NCBI GenBank assembly: GCA_900541475.1
Contig: UQJV01000049.1
Span: 1-13,458, forward strand
Length of the DNA: 13,458 bases
Direction of reading: 5' to 3'
Origin: an uncultured Collinsella sp.
GTDB lineage: Bacteria; Actinomycetota; Coriobacteriia; Coriobacteriales; Coriobacteriaceae
This document shows, piece by piece, positions 13,434 to 13,458 of the stretch. Within the stretch, counting starts at the first letter, position 1; each line of letters starts with the position of its first letter. Below the pieces are notes generated by a model. That model was not told the DNA's origin. It worked only from the letters and a program-made list of their open reading frames with translations, and searched no databases. A program made the translations under genes and the position numbers.

Positions 13434-13458
13434 TAAAAAGACAGGAGCCCCCGCTCGT
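13434..13458 (-). terminator. half of a terminator cut by the window edge
   Basis: On the minus strand the edge reads GGGGGCTCCTGTC followed by TTTTTAG. That is the 3' arm and T-run of an intrinsic terminator whose 5' arm would lie outside the window. The CTAAAAAGAC string also occurs in the terminator at 11064-11125. It suggests a minus-strand gene ending just to the right. Confidence 0.45.

Overview
This is about 13.5 kb of high-GC bacterial chromosome carrying twelve genes, eleven on the minus strand and one (degV-type) on the plus strand. Strong Shine-Dalgarno sites, GC-rich third codon positions, an actinobacterial-style LOG protein and a twin-arginine lipoprotein PstS suggest an actinobacterium. 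The style of the genes and of the intergenic repeats most resembles Coriobacteriia such as Collinsella. That assignment is inference from composition and family resemblance, not from a marker gene.

Layout, left to right. (1) 1-258 holds no gene I can defend. (2) 259-648 encodes a small DtxR/MntR-type metal-dependent repressor; a candidate promoter with a flanking inverted repeat lies upstream. (3) 862-3498 is a two-gene unit read leftwards: a Uup-like ABC-F ATPase followed 6 nt later by a Cof-type HAD phosphatase. (4) 3703-7362 is a tightly overlapping phosphate-uptake operon, pstS-pstC-pstA-pstB, ending in a clear intrinsic terminator; no phoU or two-component regulator is present in the window. 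(5) 7363-7797 is the longest gene-free stretch and holds a possible Pho box, a palindromic repeat and a long hairpin. (6) 7798-9951 carries an M20 metallo-dipeptidase and, upstream of it, a phosphoglycolate-phosphatase-like HAD gene broken by one in-frame TGA. (7) 10108-10968 is a DegV-family fatty-acid-binding protein gene, divergent from the broken HAD gene across a palindrome-rich promoter region. (8) 10969-11136 holds a second copy of the palindromic repeat and a bidirectional terminator between convergent genes. (9) 11137-11895 is a LOG-type nucleotide phosphoribohydrolase and 12103-13242 is tgt (tRNA queuosine modification). The two are separated by a leader with a terminator-like hairpin directly in front of the LOG ribosome binding site.

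The genes are core metabolism and housekeeping: phosphate import, peptide turnover, tRNA modification, ribosome-associated ATPase, fatty-acid handling and metal sensing. I found no phage, defence, CRISPR or biosynthetic cluster. The less ordinary content is between the genes: a two-copy family of 60-70 bp palindromic elements, an approximately 100 bp imperfect palindrome abutting the dipeptidase stop codon, GGGGAC-type short repeats, an attenuator-like hairpin, and a nonsense-split phosphatase with a Shine-Dalgarno-like site at the break.
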